Origin: Parachlorella kessleri
Lineage: Eukaryota > Chlorophyta > Trebouxiophyceae > Chlorellales > Chlorellaceae
Reading direction: 5' to 3'
Assembly: GCA_001598975.1 (NCBI GenBank)
Contig: BBXU01000930.1
Span: forward strand, 1 to 55,056
DNA: 55,056 nucleotides
The position numbers and the translations under genes are program-made. Every line of letters begins with the position of its first letter. Position 1 is the first letter of the stretch. Below the pieces are notes generated by a model that did no database searches, had not been told where the DNA came from, and worked only from the letters and a program-made list of their open reading frames with translations. Shown piece after piece: positions 1 to 13,900 of the stretch.

Positions 1-263
1 AAACTACACCTTCGAAACATAAAAAGCACCCCTGTTGTGAAGTAGTGGCTATTGGGCCAACAGAAGGACTCCAAGCGCAGGCATGCTCCCTTGCAACGTT
101 ATTACACAACAAAGAATGTGGCAGCTGCAAGCAACCGTACATAACCCTCAAAATTTCAGGCTGACATATCCTTACATATTGCAAGGCTGGGTGGTTCCTT
201 CATAATGGTTCAAGCAAGAGGGGTTCAAGATATAGAGGTTTTAAAGGAAGAGACCAGAAGAGA
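1..263. other. 3' flank of PHYLLO, no gene seen
   Basis: AT-richer than the coding DNA. It holds two minus-strand UGUAA motifs (TTACA on the plus strand at 172-176 and 102-106) that suit the PHYLLO transcript end. No coding segment with splice or family support was found. Confidence 0.5.
172..176 (-). terminator. Candidate UGUAA poly(A) signal of PHYLLO
   Basis: TGTAA on the minus strand, 88 bases past the stop at 264. UGUAA is the usual poly(A) signal of chlorophyte algae. A second copy lies at 102-106. Confidence 0.45.
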
Positions 264-1920
264 TCAAGCCAGAAAACCTTCCAGGATTGCAAGAAGCTCC
301 AAGGGCCGCTCAACCTGCACCGCATGGCCGCAGCCAGGGACTTGCTTGAAGGCCGCCCTGCCAGCCGTGCCAGCACGGACGGCAATAGCAGGACTGTCTG
401 GCCCATTCACTGCCTCACACGCCTGCCTGCCCAGCTGCACAAACTTGGCATCTAGCTCTCCGGCAACAAAGAGAAGCTCTGTCATGGCAGCACTGCTGCT
501 GCTGCTGCTGCCGCCCTGAGCTTCCTTGGGGTTTTGAGCCAGCTGTCGCCACAGGCTGGGTGCCCTGCCAGGGGACATGCTTGCCAGCACTGTGCTGAGC
601 TCAGCTGGGTCTCCTGCTGCGCGTTGGCTCAGCATGCGGTGAAATCTACAAAGCAGCAGGGAGGGCAAGCTCCATCAGCCCCATGCTTAACCGCATTAGC
701 TCCGCTTTTAAAACATGCCCATCAAGCCAGCAGACTGCACATACCATTTTTGACAAGGCGCCAAAGGACAGGTTCAGTGGCACTACCAACATTGCCGGTC
801 ATGCTGCGATATGGCGCGCCAACAATCAGCTGTGGCTTAGCTCTCTCCCCAGCAACAAAAAGTGGATTGACAAAGCCCCTTTACCTCTGACTGTTCCCCT
901 CGCCCAGTTTCTTAAACGCAGCCATCCCATACCTGGGGCTGTGCCGCAAGGATTCCCACAAAGGCTGCTGGTACCAAGATTCCAAAAAAGCTGCAGTGCC
1001 CATGTTGCGTAGAGACTCGGCCAGGCTGGCATCTCGCTCAGCGCGCTCTGCCCGCTGCTCCGGCCCTGGAGCACGGTGCATCACCGACTGTCAGGTGCAG
1101 CATACCGGGGAGTCTCACGACCCAAAGAGGCAAGAGCTGGGAGCAGATGCGCTGGCAATACCTGCCATCAGCAGAACTAATTGGAACCCAAGCCGTCCTT
1201 GCGTCGTCAGCTTCTGGTCAGGTAAACGTGGACGCAAGCCTTCACGCCGTGGTCCAGTCTCACCAACCAGCATGTAGCCTAAAATTTGATCAACCAGCTC
1301 ACACCTGAAATGCCAGGAGTCCCAGATATAACCACGGCCTTGGCGAAGAGGCTGGGCCATCTGGTGGCGAGCAGCAATGCCAGCCTTGCCCCGAGGGAGT
1401 AGCCTACCACTGCGCAACGGCGGCTGGTGAGGCCCAGCTGCTCCACCACTCCTGTTACGGCTGCTGCTGTTGCTTCAAGGGAGTATGCCTGCAGGCACAC
1501 ATGCCAGTCTGCGCTCTGCAGCCTCCCAAAGACAACAACACAACAAAATTTACTAACACGACCCATCTAAATTTGATGTTCTACATGTGCACCAGGGTGT
1601 TCGCAGGCAACGCAGCGCATGGAGCTCCATTCCTGCCCATCGCCATTTGTTGTCCTGGACAGGACGTGCAGGACGCAACTCAAGCCCTCCACAGCCGCAT
1701 GACACGGTCAGCCGCAATAGAAACCCCGCAGGCTGCCTCACCTCATTCACCAGCCCGTCAGCGGAGCAGCCTCCACCGCCAACCACAGACGTGGCCCCAT
1801 GGCCGGGAAGGTCCAATGCGATGCACTGCCGCTCCGGCCTGCCTGCTGTGAGTGCTGCCATGTAAGGCGCCCAGTCCTCCCCAGACCCCATGAAGCCATG
1901 CAGGAACACAACGGCTGTGG
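264..1920 (-). other. MenH (SHCHC synthase, alpha/beta hydrolase) module of PHYLLO
   Basis: Residues about 2145-2452, the C-terminal module. Seen: [14 protein letters not shown] (oxyanion region), ALDLPGHG, nucleophile elbow [30 protein letters not shown], Asp in [10 protein letters not shown] and His in [13 protein letters not shown], giving the Ser-Asp-His triad. The last exon uses a TAG acceptor (645) and ends FLA-stop at 264. A CTG run at 493-510 encodes polyserine on the minus strand and may vary in length. It removes pyruvate from SEPHCHC. Confidence 0.9.
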
Positions 1921-4900
1921 GGTCGCCTCGCCCCGCGGGTGGCTGTGTAGCTGCTGCAGGTTGAGCCGCTACCGACCCACTACCGCACATGCCACTGATG
2001 CTACTGCTGGTGCTTGCTGTAGCGAGGAGGCCAAAGCTGTAGGTGGCGCCGCCAGAGAGTGCCATGCAGGTCCCTCTGATAAGTGGAGAAGCTGCTGCGG
2101 AAGGCTTATGGCTGTCTTTGTACGTGGGCTGAGACTTATATTGTCCTAGTCCAGTGATGCGGCTGCAGACTACAGCAGCGGACTGCAGGGTAATGGCCAT
2201 CGGAGCAGCAGCAGCACCCTCTCCTTCCTCCTGGCTCAAGCCAGCTGTGCTGCCCAGCACTAGCAAACCTGCCCCTGCGGCCAGCAGCTGGTACCCAACA
2301 GCTGACAGCTCTCCCGCCAAAGGCGGCCCCTTAGGGTCAGCGGGGGCAGGAGCCGCAAACCAGTCCAGGGTGGCTAGCCCGTGGTGCACAGGGCCAGCTG
2401 CAGCAGTGGTGTCTACCACAGCTGCTAGCTGGGCCAGCTGGGCAAGGCCCAAGGGCGACTCAAAAGCTGAGGATACCATAGCGTGCATGCCGTGCTGCTG
2501 TGCCCACCGCGCAAGGTCCAGCGTGCGCTCCCAGCCCCCGAGGACTGTGGGCTTCAAGACCAGGGCGGCTACTCCCATTGAAGCCCAGTCCTGTTCAAGG
2601 GTGCCTCTACTCGGCCCCACCAGGCCTGCACCAAGTCAGATTGAAGGCTAAGTGTGCTTTGTGGCGGAGTGATTGCTCCATGCCCTCCAGGCATGTCATT
2701 GAACCACAGCAACTTTCCCTGAGAGCTGCCGAGGGGAGCCATGGACATCTGTCTTGGATGGGTGCCTCAAGGCAGACAGGGGCAGCTACATGCACAACTC
2801 AGCTATGAAGCTTGACGACGCTTCTGCCATGCCCTAAAGACAAGGCCCACCTTCGTCCACCGTCTCGTCCAGAGCCACACACACCCCAGTTTGGCGAAAG
2901 AATTCTGCTAAGTCAGATGTGCTGCGAGTGGGCTCCTCTATGTATTGCAGCCCTGCTGCAGCAGCTGCTCTCCCAAACTGCACCAGAGCAGGGAAGCATC
3001 AATGCATGTTAACACACCACAAGGAACCCTTGCAACTTGAACCTGCTTGTGACCCATACAGTAACCAGCAACACAATGCAGCCCGCTAAGCATGCTACGG
3101 CTTCACCTCGGTGCGCCAATCCCTGGTTGCGTGCAAGGGAAACTCATAGATAAGCTTGCAAGCCACTCCTCCCTGGCACCCTGCAGAGTCTGGGCCTACC
3201 TCGGCTGCCTGTTCCAGCGACCAAGCGCGGTTGGCATCAGCCCGCAGCACAACCCCTGGTCCAACCGCGTGACGCACCGCAAGCACCACTGCTGCATCCT
3301 GCAGCGGGTCTGACCGCCTGCCGACCTGCATGCACAGTGACTCCCCGGGGTGAATGGGCATGGACACACTGGTAAGCATTCTTTTCACGCTTTGCGACCC
3401 TGCAGCAGCACACGCCATGATTTGATGGGGATTGGTACACAGACTACTGAAAAACTTGCGAGACCAAGGGGACAGATCTGCAGGCATGCACCATTAACTG
3501 CTTGCAGCAACCACGACCAAGTGTGCGCTCTCCCTGTGTGCTGCTGCGCTTAGCAGTTGCCGATGCTAAAATGTATGCAAGAACCTGCAGGCTGCTCTTC
3601 TTTTGTATATTTGGTCTGGGAGTTCCTGCCAGGGGTTCTCACAACCAACCCACCTTGACTTTCAAGGCAGTATACCCCTGCTGCACCAGCATTACTGCAG
3701 CGGTGGCAGTCTCAGCAGGTGAGCCCCGGCCATCCAGCAGCCCATTCACCAGCACGTCTGTTGACAGCTGCGGAGAGGGAGTGCATGGTGCCAGCAGGCC
3801 AGCTAGAGACGTCTGTGAGCACTGCAGGGGGGGGGAGACAGGCAGGCCGCTGTACTGGTCACACAGCGCACCACTGACGATCTCCATATGCAAGCACCCG
3901 GCTCACGAGGCAGCTGCAGCATGGCTGGGACAGTGTACGTCTCTATACGATCTGTGCCGCGCTTTGCTGAATGGATGGCAGGTTTGGAGAAAAGGTTTCA
4001 CGTAAGGCGGGCCAGTGGGCTTCACCGCTCCCTGCTACAAAATGAACTTCTAAAAACTGGCTATGGCGCTGCTGTCAGGCAAGGTGAGAGGAAGGCATCT
4101 GAGCATCTAACGGATACCGGTATTCTGGAACACCCTGCCGACCAAGCAAGATACGTGCTGCATGAGTACTAAGATGCGGTTGGTGAATGTGCAGTATGCC
4201 AGGAAAGCTACAGCAAACATGCTGCCAGTCTTGGCATGGCTAGCCAACTGAATACCACTCAACAAAAGTAAAACACTGCCTGCTGACAGAAGGAAAAGTG
4301 GGAAATTGCAAGAATACATGGTGGCACATGATAACACAAAGAGTTAGATATATGCAACACAAATATGTCTTGAAAATCACAAGCCATACCAAGATTAAAC
4401 AGACCATGAAGGCTGTCCTGCGGGATCACCCAGAAGGTTCACTGACCTGCGCAAGAACCGACAACAGCGCTGCCTCTAGGCCGGCTCGTATAGAGGGGTG
4501 CAGCGCACCGGGCCCGATGCCAATCCCTCTCTCAAGCCACTGCTCCATCCTGCCTCCCAGCAGTGCCAGCGTGGCTGGCACCTCTGCCCCTTGAAGCAGG
4601 TCGCACAGCATGACCAGTTGCTGCTCCGCCTGCTGTGCTGACTCAGCACTAAGGCCGGGCAGCGGGGCAACCTCGCCAACACCCCACACCAGGCTGGGGG
4701 ACTGACCCTCAGCCACGACAAGGCCGCCACTGTTGAAGCTGTTGAGAGAGCCACCATGGCTCAGCCTGCTGCTGCTGCTGCCAGCAGCGGCACCGTTCTG
4801 GTGCACATTGCCGTTGCCGTTGCCATTGTAAGACATTTGCCCATCTGCACCACCTTTGCTGCTGCTAACCATATAGACAGGCTGGCCGATAAGGCTGCCG

Positions 4901-7900
4901 TGGGGTGGGTCCCCAGCAGTAGGGGCCACCACTGCCAGCCGGAGTAGGAACCCCTGGCGCTCGCTGACATCACCGGCGGACGTCGTCAGCGGCCGCGACA
5001 GCGGCAGGCTGTAGGGCTCGTAGGCAGCAGCTTGTATCCTCACCCCAAGCGTGGGCAAGGCTGCATCTCCTACCTGCCCCAAACTGCTGCTGGCGCTGTT
5101 GCTCCCGGTCTTGCTGCTGCTGCTGCTGCTGTGCGGGCCCACTAGCACCCCCGGCTGCTGCCCTGCACCCTGCCACGCCTCCTGCCACCGCCGCAGCAGC
5201 GGCAGCGCAGCGTCCACAGCGGCCCGCGCCGCCTCCTGTATGTGCCGGTGGTTGTCCACATTGCTGGCCCTGTCAGTGGCAACCTCAATCACCGAGTGGC
5301 GGTTGAGGCCCCAGGCCGAGTGCAGGGCGGTGCGGAGGTCTCCAGCGCTGGACACCTTCAAGTGGGGGACACCCTGGGCACGGCACATGCCTGCAGACAG
5401 TCAGCAGGCAGAGTCCGCTGATACCTATCAATGGACATCCTACTACACCAAGGCGCTTGATGGTGAAGCAACCCAGGAAAGCGGGTTTGCCGACCGCTGC
5501 TCCGTGCTATGTGCTGTGGGGGGCCGTGGCAAAGCAAATAGAGGAAATAGCTTGCATCAGCGCTCCAGCAGCCAACCAACCAACCAACTACTGCCCGCTG
5601 CAGTCCTTTACAACATAGCTATGAGTTTGCACCACCCAAATGCAGTCCGAGCAGGTATGGCAGTGAGGTGCAGTGCAAGCAGCCCACCCTGTGCTGCTCA
5701 CCTGCCAGGTCCACATGCTGGGGCGTTGTCCAGAGCGGGGTGAAGATGTCGTCTGGGACAGCATCCGCGATGGGCAGGAAGCTGAAGATGCCGCCGCCGC
5801 CGTTGTTTATGAGCACCACTGTCAAGGGCGGACGCATCTCGCCTGCGGGAAGAAGGGGGGCAGAGGGCAGGATATGTGAGCTGTGCCGCATTTTGCTAGG
5901 CTTAGGTTGCATGGGCCCCAATATAGCAGGGTGGAGCAAGTGCTGCACATCCATGAGTTCAGTGTTCAAATTTCCAACAGGCCAAGCACCAACAACTACG
6001 AACCCTACGAATCCTACTACAAGTTTCTTCCTCAACAACCGCACAGGTGCAGCACGCAGCATACACAGGGAGGAAGACGGTGCCTTCCAGCGGGCCACAC
6101 CAATCCAGCAGCTCTCACCACTGCGCAGCAGGTTCAGGCCGTTAATGTCGTGCAGGAAGGAAAGGTCGCCAACCACAAGGGTAGTGCCTCGCCCCAGCCC
6201 GTCAGCAAAGCCGGCCGCGGAGGAGAGCACACCATCAATGCCGCTGGCGCCACGGTTGGCGGCCACAGGAGCGCCCAGACCTGCAGCCAAGGGCCCCCGG
6301 CAAGCTGTGGCGGCCTTCGCTGCTGCAATGCTACGCAGGCAGGTTTTAGACGAGGTCTACCACAGAAGAGAGGATTGAGCCAGACTCCACCACTCCGCTA
6401 CTAGTTAGCAAGCAATGATGCAGGACACAACGCACCTCAGCACTACAAGCCACACAGTCCGGCATTTTCACCTACCCCAACTCTAGCTGCTGTAAAACAT
6501 AGGCACTGGCGACAGGGCGCACCTGTTGGGAGCACTGCTTGAGGTTTCTGCGGTACTGCCTGGCTGGCAGGTGCGGCTGCTGGCCTCGCATACATGTCAA
6601 GGTCCCGTATGGGCATGCTGTTGCCCACAAACAAGCCCTCGCCTGCAGGTGGGAGCGTCAGCTAGGTGGACAACGGCTAAGCAGGGGATGGCACGCATGC
6701 CCCCGTCCGTGCAAGGCTGCAGCCAGCTTCCGCAGAAGTACGGGCACCTTCGAGCTATGGAACATGCTACAACGTTAGGACACAGCACCACACACCACCG
6801 GCTCAACCAAGAACCTACCTGGACCTTTCCAGGTCCAAACACCCTTTGCAAGGGATCTCATAAATTGCTTCACATACACGGCACCAGAACTTCTTAGCCA
6901 CTCTCATCCTCCGGCCCTTGCCCCTAGTCCCCATCCGCTCAGTTTGCAGGAACATGTCCTGCCCCAACTCTTGCGTGCTGCTTCACACAGTGGCACTTTA
7001 GGCAAGGGTGCCAACTGGGGGTGCCTCTGCCTCACCTGGAGGCAGCTCCTGGGCCAGCATGCGCGCCACATGGGGCTCACTAAGCTGACTCATCTCCTGC
7101 AGGGCACCGTCCACCGCCCGCCCCACCTCCTCATCCAACGCCACCAGCAGCGCAGTATGCGCCAGCTGGGAGCGCTGCCCTGCTCCTGAGGGGGTAGGCC
7201 GGGCCAGGCCACTGCCACTGTGCTCATGGTCTTTACTCCTGCCACGGCTGCTGCTGCTGCTGTGGTTGTTGTTGCTGGTGGTGTTCCTCTGGGAGGTGCC
7301 CCGGGCACCATGGCTGCTGCTACTAAGCGTCTGCCTTAAAAGGCCAGCCGCATCAGTGGTTGCCGCTGCCGCTGCGTGTACAACGGCCGCTACCAGCACT
7401 GCCGGCGCAGCCTCCACCCGGTGGCTCAGCAGCCACGACTGGTCGTGGCGTTGGGCCTGGCGGTCGACAAACACCCAGACAGTCGGCGTCGGACCCTCGT
7501 GGGGAGGACCTTGACTGCTGTTGCTGTCGCTGCTGCTGCTGCTGCCATTCAAGGTGCTGCTGCTGCTGCTGGGCAAAGCGCACCACTCCAGGAAGTTGCA
7601 GAGGCGCTTAGAAGTGAGGTGACCCCCCAGCTGGAGCACCACGTCGGGCCGCAGCGCCTGCCAGTGCTCCTCACCACCCAGCAGCAGGTGGTCCATGTGG
7701 TGGATGACTGCCAGGGAGGGGTCTGCCTCCTGCACGCCGGCCCGCAAGCCTGCAACCAAGTACGAGGCTTTTTCATAACTGAACTTACAAGGGCTTTGGG
7801 TGGGGGTGAAAGGGGGATCTACATCATCATAACAAATATCTCTCAGTCTGCCATATCCACCCTGGGAGGCAGCTGTTTGTCGAGCAGTATGAACACGGGG

Positions 7901-10900
7901 CAAGAGCCAGTCCAAGAGACACAGGGGCTCCAACGGAAACAAACAAGAGCTGCTGCCCCAAGAGATCAACTCAAGGCCATGAGTATTCTACTCATCATCA
8001 TCCTGCATCTGCACCTGAAAGCACATCTGCCGCAACAGGCCACTGCAGCGCGCGCGCCAGCTGCGCCGCAGCCACAACATCCTCGGGATGAGTCAGCTCT
8101 CCCACCACCAGCAGCCCCCGCTGCGCCCTCAGCACAGCATTCAGCGCCGCCGCTGCTGCGGGGGGCACAGCCGCCGCAGGGGACTGCAGAGCTGCTGCTG
8201 GCCCGCCAGGGGAGGCAGCTGGCATTGTGGGTAGGCTGGTGAGCGGGCCATGAAGGGTGGAGTGGGTGGTGAAAGGCTCCCCAGAGGACTCCCACCGCTC
8301 CAAACCCTGCAAAAAGCGCAGCATGTCTGAGAAACATACATCAAGCCAAGACTCCCAGAGGTGTGCTGTTTGGCTGTTAGGCAACCCTGAACAGCCTCCA
8401 GCTCGCCACGCCTGGCCTTCAAGCACCCATTGCATGCTGGCAGCCCGCTGGCATGCATGCTGTGCTCCGCACAGGGCACTCAGCGTGTGATGTAAGACTG
8501 GGCACTCACCCGGAGGCATGCCCTTGACCACTCAGCAGCCACAGGTGCCAGCGGGTCCCGGAAGGAGCAGTTGAGGTGCACGGGCCCCGGCCGGGCGCTG
8601 GCCGTGGCCGCCCGAGCGGCATTGTCGATGTCGGACAGAAGGCTGCGGGCGGGGACTGCGTCTGTGGGGGTGGGGAGGTCGGCATGCCAACGGGTGAAGG
8701 AGCCGAAGATTTTGACCTGCAGCAGGTGGACAAGGGGCGGGGGTCTAGCTAGTCTAGCCTGAGAGCTTTCAGCACACCTAGCCGACCGTGCCAGGTGGGT
8801 GCCGTGGACCAAACAGGACCTACAGTTGGGACGAACACTGCCATTTACATCAGTAACCCTGCACGCTACCCCACCAGGCTTCCCGTTGAGCGCCTACACT
8901 GTGCGCGCAGTTCAAGGCCAGCTTCAACACCGTCTAGCACTGGACTTGCGAAATTGGCGCGGCAGCGCACGGCAGCTGATGGGCAGCCTCCAGCATGAAG
9001 TAACCAGCATGCATACATGCATGCAGTCGGAAGCCTCACTTGGTCAATAGTCTGGTTAGCCCCCGTGTCCCGCAGCTCTGCCGGGCGGTCTGCTGTCAGC
9101 ATCAGCATGGGAACCCCCGACTGTGCTGCCTCCACTACTGATGGCAGCAGGTTGGCCACAGCCGTGCCCGAGGACGTGACAACCACTGCAGCAGCAGCGC
9201 CATCAGCTGTTAACACTGCCCAGTGCAAATACAGTAGCATTCAACCCAGTCCAGCATTGGGGTGCGCATACAAACCACCCAAGGGAATGCAACGGCGGTG
9301 CATCGACACCCGGCTAGCCTTCCAATAGACAACCATGGAATGACTAAAACAATTCTTTTGAGGAGCCGTGCACAGCTGCACCACCACGTTGTCACAGCAA
9401 GGGCGCGGCGCAGGCCCCCTAATCACACCTGCAGGCCTTCCAGTGGCCCTGCCGAAGCCCATAGCCCAGAAGCCCAGCGAGCGCTCGTCAATGCACAGCA
9501 CCACCCTTGCACGTGGGTGCTGTGCAATGGCCACTGTGAGTGGGGAGGATCGGGAGCCTGCAAACAGATACATACAACTTATTTATGAGCTTTGCGCTAC
9601 GACACGTCGCTTCTCTGCGCGCCTCAAGGTCAAGTGTCCAGGAGCCTTGGACGCTGGCCTGACAGCGATCACCAGGGCACAGGGATTGCACTCCCGCTTG
9701 GCTGCACATGCCACGGCAAGTCATAGTAGGGACGGAAGCACCCAGCAAAGCGGGCAGTGAACCGGCAGTGCACCGCGCCTGCGGCGTGGGGGATGGGTGC
9801 CGCACCTGGCGCAACGCAGAAAGTGTTGCAGCCCAGGCGGCACAGCTCCTCAACCATCAGAGCCGCCCACAGAGAGTTCACATTCGGTGCCTGCGAGCAC
9901 CATACCCAACATTGCCTGTCACTCGCCTAAGCATGAGCGGCCAGAGCCACGGAGGTCGCTTGCAGGGCTTCTATGTTGGCAGTTCAGCCAACAATGAAGT
10001 GGCAGCGGAATTCTATCAAGCTGACGGAGTGGTAACCAATGACCGAGAAGCAGGCCGCATTGTATCCTACACAAACTGCATACAGCCGCTCTAGAAGAAC
10101 ACAAGGTAATCGCTGGTCTGCCCAGATAATCCAACTGAGGGTTGTGGCAAGCATTGCCCTCCGCCACCTGCTGTCTCCTGCACTCTGTTGCTGAAGGTTA
10201 CTATGCAAAACACACACACAGCAGTCAGCATACCTGGCTGACTGGTGGAACAGTTTGCAGCAGCCGCTCAAACTGTCGCATCTTCAGGTCCAGCTCTGAC
10301 CACTCTGACTGGGTGTCAGAGCCCCGCACGATGCCAACCCCGGCATACAGCGACACCCGCCGCTCCCCCGCAGCCCCTGTTGAAGCAAGCCTGAAACCCA
10401 GCTGCTCCTCCTGCTGTTGCTGCTGTTCAGCCCTAGAGCTCCGGCTGCCGCTACCATTACTCCTTCCCAGCCCATCGCCTGCTGCCGGCCCCGACGGCTG
10501 CTGTGAAGCTGCCGCTGCACCTTGGAGAGCATCAGCCAGGCCAGCGCCTGCCTGCGGCTGCGGTGGATGCACTAGGGCCGACCGAATGGCTACGACAAAC
10601 TCGGCCGCGTCCTGGCTCAGCCAGCCAAAGGGGCCGGCATAGTAGCCGCGGTCAAAGGGCTCGCTGCCAGCCAAGCGCTGGAGGGCGTCCTCACGGGGTC
10701 TGCAAGCAGCAATAACGTAAACTCTCCGGCTGACTTACGAACTAACACTGGGTGGTGAGCACCCCAATGCTGAAAATCAATCCACCATAGCCTTCAAGCC
10801 TGACGGTGCACGACTGCCCTGGTCAGCGAGGAGCAGCACTTACGGGTAGCAACCCTGAAGGTCTTTAGGTGTCAGAATGCCAATAGTCAGCCCTGCCAGC

Positions 10901-13900
10901 CCTCTTGAGGAATGTCTGCACACTCCAGGCACTAATGCTCGTCACAAGCCCCAGATACTCGAGCAATGCGGGGTGCGCCCACCTGCCACACACAGCGGGC
11001 GTTGGGTGCAGCGCCCTGAGCAGGTCTGCATCTGTCTTGCCGGCTCCCAGCTGCCCGGAAAGCTTGCCATACAGGTGCTGCACCGCGCCCTGCTTGAGCA
11101 CCGACTTGGCTACGTCGACCCTCACGTCGCTGCAGACAGTTGAGAGCGCCTGCAGGCCGGAGCAGCCACCCCAGGCCACGCATATTAAAAGCTCAGCAAA
11201 CCAGGACGGAAGCTTAAAGCCGATCAATGCTCTTGCTGGGGCGCGGTTCGATGCTCCCACACCAGCTAGGGACTGCTGGACCGTTGCGCACTTGGTGAGG
11301 TAAATAATCACCAAGACCAGTCTGGGAGACCATTGAGACCACATGCTATGCAAGCACCAAAGTAGCCTACCGCACGGACGGCCACTACAGACAACCAGCA
11401 AGATAGGCATGGCGTAGACTCTTGCCTGCACCACACGCAACTTGGAACACCGTATGGGATAATACCGTGTGAGGACTGGTTCCCACCTGCCAGACCCAGT
11501 CTCGCACGACAGTGAACTCCTCGTGGTCCTTGTGGCTGCGCAGCAGGTCAAAGGCGAGCCAGAAGTCCTTCTCCACATCCCCTGCAGCACCCACGCCAGC
11601 TCTGCTGAGCGCTCCTGCTGTTCAACAAAATCTGTCACACAATCCTGGGATGCCAAATGCTTCTTGAGTGGCGCTGCACCAGACGACTTTAGGAACCAGC
11701 ACAAGCCTGCTTGCATGCCTCTTGGGTATCTCTATGATGCCATCAGTGCTGGCCGAGCCCCCCAAGCTCCCCGGCAGCAGCTGGCACATCCTAGAGTTCC
11801 ACCAGGTAACAACCCACACTACCGTGCGTTCAATCCAACGCACCGCCGGCGCCCCTAGCGCGGGTCCCGGCCACGGCCTCGCTGGCCACCGCGCGGCCTG
11901 TGCGAGTATACAGGCACTCTGGAGTAGAGCCCAGGAAGGTTGCCCCGCTGGGAAGCTGCAGCAGCACCTGGTAGGCACGGGGGTCCCGCTCCTGCGCAGT
12001 AATCAGAAAGGCAGAGGTACATACAAGGAGACAGGTGGCTCAGAGGTCGCACCCGATAGGGATTTTGAGGGCTGCAGCTGCTGTCAGGCGAGCAAGGCCT
12101 GGGCATCACATACTTTGCACTAGTTTAAGGGTGCACCGCCCCACCGGACAACTGAAGTGGCCAGCTTCTCAACGTGGCCATACAACCATGGCCACGCTTG
12201 CAAGCTGGCAGTAACATCTGAACATACACGTGCGACGATGCCGTGAAGCCTTGCCTGCAGAGCTTCCAAGAGGGAAAGAGGCTCTAGCTGGCCGCTTAGC
12301 ATGATGTCAGTTCGCCTGGCCAGCACCACCTTGGTGAGGCCCTCCTCCTGGTTAGGAGTCGTATACGCCTGCACGGGTGTACCACACCCCAGCAATGACA
12401 TCAGTTCCACCGGGGAGAGAGGCACTCTGGGCAGTAAAGCGGCAGACGACCGCCCTCTAGGGTCGCAGTATTGGCTGTCGTCATTGGGATCGTGCGGAGT
12501 CCCTACCGCACATAGAGATCATGCTAACGGGGCTGCTGTCCTGGCCTCTACGCATACTAAACAGACCTGAACAGGCATTTCAGAGCTGAGGGATGCACCA
12601 AGGCTGATATGTAGAACTCCCATCCCTTACACGCAGGCCACAAAGTCTCGGTTATGCACCGCAAAGACACAGGGCTCCACTGGTCCATCCTCCGCTTGAG
12701 GCCGCCACATTGATGCAAAGAAGTAGGGATCCCAATGTCCCTTACCTCAAAGCCGCCGTCCAGTGCTGCCAGCAGTTCGTCCAGCCCCTCCTGGCCATTC
12801 AAAAGATACTCTTCCCGGGCGGTCTCAGGGTTGACTTTGAGCAAGGGTGTGCAGGCGATTATGTCATCGCCAAGCACCTCCTCTTCATCTGCCCTGCAGG
12901 ATGTAACCATCCAGGGCTATTGCCCGCCAGATCATCAAATAAGCATCACCAAGTAACCATCACACCACCCGCCAGCAGCAGCACCTGCTTGCAGCGCTGA
13001 AGCCAACCTTGGAGATCTAGCGGTGTTGCCAGTGCCTTCTGCGCCCACCTATGCTGTCCAGGGCTTGGCTCAGGCAAGGAAATTGATGCACGCCACGGTT
13101 CTCCTAACCTTGCGACCATGGCCTGTGTTGCTCACTGGCCAGGTCAGACCAGCAGAGGTATCTCAGCTGCCGCCCATGCAATACAACTGCACCGTGCCCC
13201 CGCTGCAGCTGCTGCCGCCAATGCGGCGCCTCACCTGGGCATCCAAGTTTCCCCATGGCCCTCAACCTCTGGCGAGGTCTCAGGGTCCTGCAGAGCATTT
13301 TCACTTGCCCTGGCCTCTGCCGCCGCAGCCGCCGCGGCATTGAGTTCGCCCTTTGTAATGTCCATCAGCCGCGTCCACCCGCTGCGGTCTGGTGTGTGCC
13401 TGGAGACGCCGCGCTGCAGCTGGAAGATACCTGCTGCGGGCGGCGCAGGAGCCCCTAGCGACTGAAGGGCTGCTATAGCATCAATAACAGCAGCTTCCAG
13501 TGTGGCAAAGCCTACAGCGGCCGCCGTGTCGGTGGGTTGTGACTGGCTGCTGCTGCTGCTGCTGCCCTTGTAGGCTGAGTCCCAGGCTATGGTGCAGGCC
13601 AGGAGGTTGCACCCCGATGCCTCAAGGTACTCCACCCTGCAACCGCATGGTGGATACATCATTCCTTTCCAGCATATACCGACCTGAGCAGCAAGGTTGA
13701 AGCAGAGCTGGGCACTCTCGGCTATTCAGGAAGCACTGCCACCCAGCCGTCCCCATCGACTATCTCTCTTTGGTGCCATGCATACCCATACATACATTGC
13801 CCGCCTGGACTACCTTTTTCCTAAAGGCTTTGCCCAAAACACACCAACTTACCTAGGGATGAAGAAGCAGTGCGACCCAAACTCCAGCCACTCCGCAGCA

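Noticed and set aside
7240..7580. CAG/CTG runs as trinucleotide-expansion elements
   Set aside because: Runs of this kind occur throughout the GC-rich coding exons and encode Ser or Gln; nothing marks this one as special.
9006..9026. GCATGC-rich alternating tract in a PHYLLO intron, also at 40499-40513
   Set aside because: Short and without context; similar tracts arise by chance in this composition.
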